From assembly GCA_024860865.1 (NCBI GenBank), contig JACRDV010000135.1:1-7488 (forward strand): a DNA stretch of 7,488 nt. The letters are read 5' to 3'. The notes beneath the pieces were generated by a model that searched no databases, was not told the origin of the DNA, and worked only from the letters and a program-made list of their open reading frames with translations. Numbering within the stretch: position 1 is the first letter of the stretch; every line of letters begins with the position of its first letter. This DNA is from JACRDV01 sp024860865 [NCBI: Methanobacteriota archaeon]. Its GTDB lineage: Archaea > JACRDV01. Shown in pieces: positions 6,255-7,488 of this stretch. The translations under genes and the position numbers were made by a program.

Positions 6255-6261
6255 CTAACAC

Positions 6262-7461
6262 TTGAAAGCTGTTCTCGCTTTTTCAGGCGGACTTGATACA
6301 AGCGTCGCAATTAGGATACTTCAAGAAAAATATGATTGTGATGTTATTACAGTAACGGTTGATGTGGGACAACCTAAAGCAAGTATTAAAGAAGCTGAAA
6401 TTAAAGCAAAAAAACTTGGTGTTATAAAACACTACACAATTGATGCGAAAGCGGAATTTACAAGAGAATTTTTGTTCCCAGCAATAAAGGCCAATGCAAC
6501 TTACGAAGGGTATCCTCTGGGAACGGCACTCGCAAGACCTTTGATTGCAGTGAAAACGATTGAAGTTGCTGGCAAAGAAAATGCTGAGGCCATTGCCCAC
6601 GGTTGCACAGGCAAAGGAAATGATCAGTTTAGATTTGAGTTTACTATTAGAACAAAAGCTCCTGGGCTAAAAATAATTGCACCAATCAGAGACCTTAACC
6701 TAACACGCAAAGAGGAAATCGAGTATGCAAAAGAAAAAGGAATTCCAATCCAAGTTGATCTTAATAAACCATTTTCAGTAGATGAAAATCTCTGGAGCCG
6801 CTCAATTGAAGGTGGAATTCTAGAGGATCCGGCAATTAGACCTAAAGAAACCATTTACGAATGGACCATTTCTGCAGAAAAGGCCCCAGATAAACCCAAA
6901 ATAATCGAAATAAAATTTGAAAGGGGAGTACCGGTCTCTCTCGATGGTAAAAAAATGGCTCCTGTAGAATTAATTCAGGTTCTTAGAGCATTGGCAGGTA
7001 AGCATGGTATCGGCAGAATCGACATTATAGAAAATAGAATTATTGGACTAAAGGCAAGAGAAGTTTATGAAGCTCCAGCTGCTTTGACATTAATTACTGC
7101 TCATAAGCAACTTGAAAGTTTAGTCTTAACTAAGGATGAACTTAAATTTAAAGAAGTGGTCGACTCAACTTGGTCTGAGCTTACATATAAAGGGCTCTGG
7201 TTTGATCCATTTAAAGAAGATCTAGATGCATATATTAATAAAACCCAAGAAAGGGTGACTGGTGAGACTACAATCAAGCTTTTTAAGGGCGCTCTTCTGT
7301 CTCTTGCTCGCAGTTCACCTTTTGCACTGTATGCGCCTGAGGTTGTAAGTTTTGATGTTAAAAGTTTTGATCAACGTGAAGTAGCTGGCATGTTAAAGTT
7401 CCATGGATTTCAAGCTCAGCTATTCGAGTCTAAAAGAAAGAAGCTAAAAAGTAAACCTTAA
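6262..7461 (+). CDS. argG: Argininosuccinate synthase
   Basis: ArgG condenses citrulline with aspartate at the cost of ATP (to AMP and PPi) to give argininosuccinate, the penultimate step of arginine synthesis in the cytoplasm. The 399 residues match the usual 395-410. The N-terminal ATP-pyrophosphatase (PP-loop) fold has AFSGGLDTS at 6-14. [11 protein letters not shown] (84-94) and the [14 protein letters not shown] segment (113-126, with Asn120, Asp121 and Arg124) are the citrulline/aspartate-binding signatures. [19 protein letters not shown] at 172-190 and the REVYEAPAA segment (266-274) belong to the synthetase domain. The last ten residues are a basic tail ([10 protein letters not shown]), probably disordered. 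The product is intact. It starts with TTG, backed by a strong SD, and follows carB by 67 bases with its own TATA box. CarAB supplies the carbamoyl phosphate used one step earlier by ornithine carbamoyltransferase, which is not in this window. argH often follows argG but would lie beyond the right edge. Confidence 0.96.
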   Translation: MKAVLAFSGGLDTSVAIRILQEKYDCDVITVTVDVGQPKASIKEAEIKAKKLGVIKHYTIDAKAEFTREFLFPAIKANATYEGYPLGTALARPLIAVKTIEVAGKENAEAIAHGCTGKGNDQFRFEFTIRTKAPGLKIIAPIRDLNLTRKEEIEYAKEKGIPIQVDLNKPFSVDENLWSRSIEGGILEDPAIRPKETIYEWTISAEKAPDKPKIIEIKFERGVPVSLDGKKMAPVELIQVLRALAGKHGIGRIDIIENRIIGLKAREVYEAPAALTLITAHKQLESLVLTKDELKFKEVVDSTWSELTYKGLWFDPFKEDLDAYINKTQERVTGETTIKLFKGALLSLARSSPFALYAPEVVSFDVKSFDQREVAGMLKFHGFQAQLFESKRKKLKSKP

Positions 7462-7488
7462 CTCCACCAAATTAAAATTGCCGGAGAA
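7462..7488 (+). promoter_or_regulatory. Window tail with an SD-like motif
   Basis: The last 27 bases after the argG stop contain GGAG at 7483-7486, which could be the ribosome binding site of a next gene starting just past the edge. There is no clear terminator between argG and this motif. The downstream gene, if any, cannot be identified from here. Confidence 0.25.

Noticed and set aside
6283-6854. Minus-strand open frames within argG
   Set aside because: They are opposite a clearly intact argG and are Cys/Phe- or Ser/Leu-rich, as expected of shadow frames. The same applies to the minus-strand frames within carB.
1-7488. RNA genes, CRISPR arrays, insertion sequences, attachment sites
   Set aside because: I looked on both strands for tRNA-like cloverleaf ends, regular repeats with spacers and long terminal inverted repeats, and saw none.

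Overview
This is a low-GC stretch that looks like an archaeal chromosome. The gene starts carry TATA-like boxes about 40-60 bases upstream, Shine-Dalgarno (SD) motifs of the AAGGAG/AGGTG kind, and several TTG starts. The gene content also fits: an AF2212-like antitoxin with a PIN toxin, an archaeal-type HTH-like plus ACT protein, and carA, carB and argG in a row. A Thermoproteota/Bathyarchaeia-like or methanogen-like host is my guess; nothing in the window fixes the lineage.

Layout. Positions 1-187 hold two short overlapping open frames with no usable start. They may be the decayed 3' end of a gene entering from the left. Positions 219-905 hold a type II toxin-antitoxin pair: an intact antitoxin gene overlapping a VapC-like PIN toxin gene that a single-base frameshift splits near 720-756. 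Convergent to it, on the minus strand at 967-1647, is a 226-residue protein with an HTH-like N-terminus and probably two ACT domains, likely an amino-acid-responsive regulator. A 122-base divergent intergenic region separates it from carA. This region holds the carA TATA box, candidate TATA boxes for the regulator, and a small repeat that could be an operator. Then come carA (1770-2858), a possible 26-codon ORF that overlaps the end of carA and the start of carB, carB (2931-6194), a short gap with its own TATA box and a strong SD, and argG (6262-7461). The window ends 27 bases after argG, with an SD-like GGAG that may serve a next gene.

How the genes work together. CarA releases ammonia from glutamine, and CarB uses it with bicarbonate and two ATP to make carbamoyl phosphate. 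Carbamoyl phosphate feeds citrulline (arginine) and carbamoyl-aspartate (pyrimidines). ArgG joins citrulline to aspartate. Placing carAB next to argG points mainly to arginine supply, although CarB keeps the C-terminal MGS-like domain known to bind nucleotide effectors in this family. The divergent ACT protein is a plausible local regulator, by inference from position and domains only.

I see no wholly new system. The best leads are the hidden small ORF between carA and carB, the split toxin gene beside an intact antitoxin, and the regulator/carAB divergent region.
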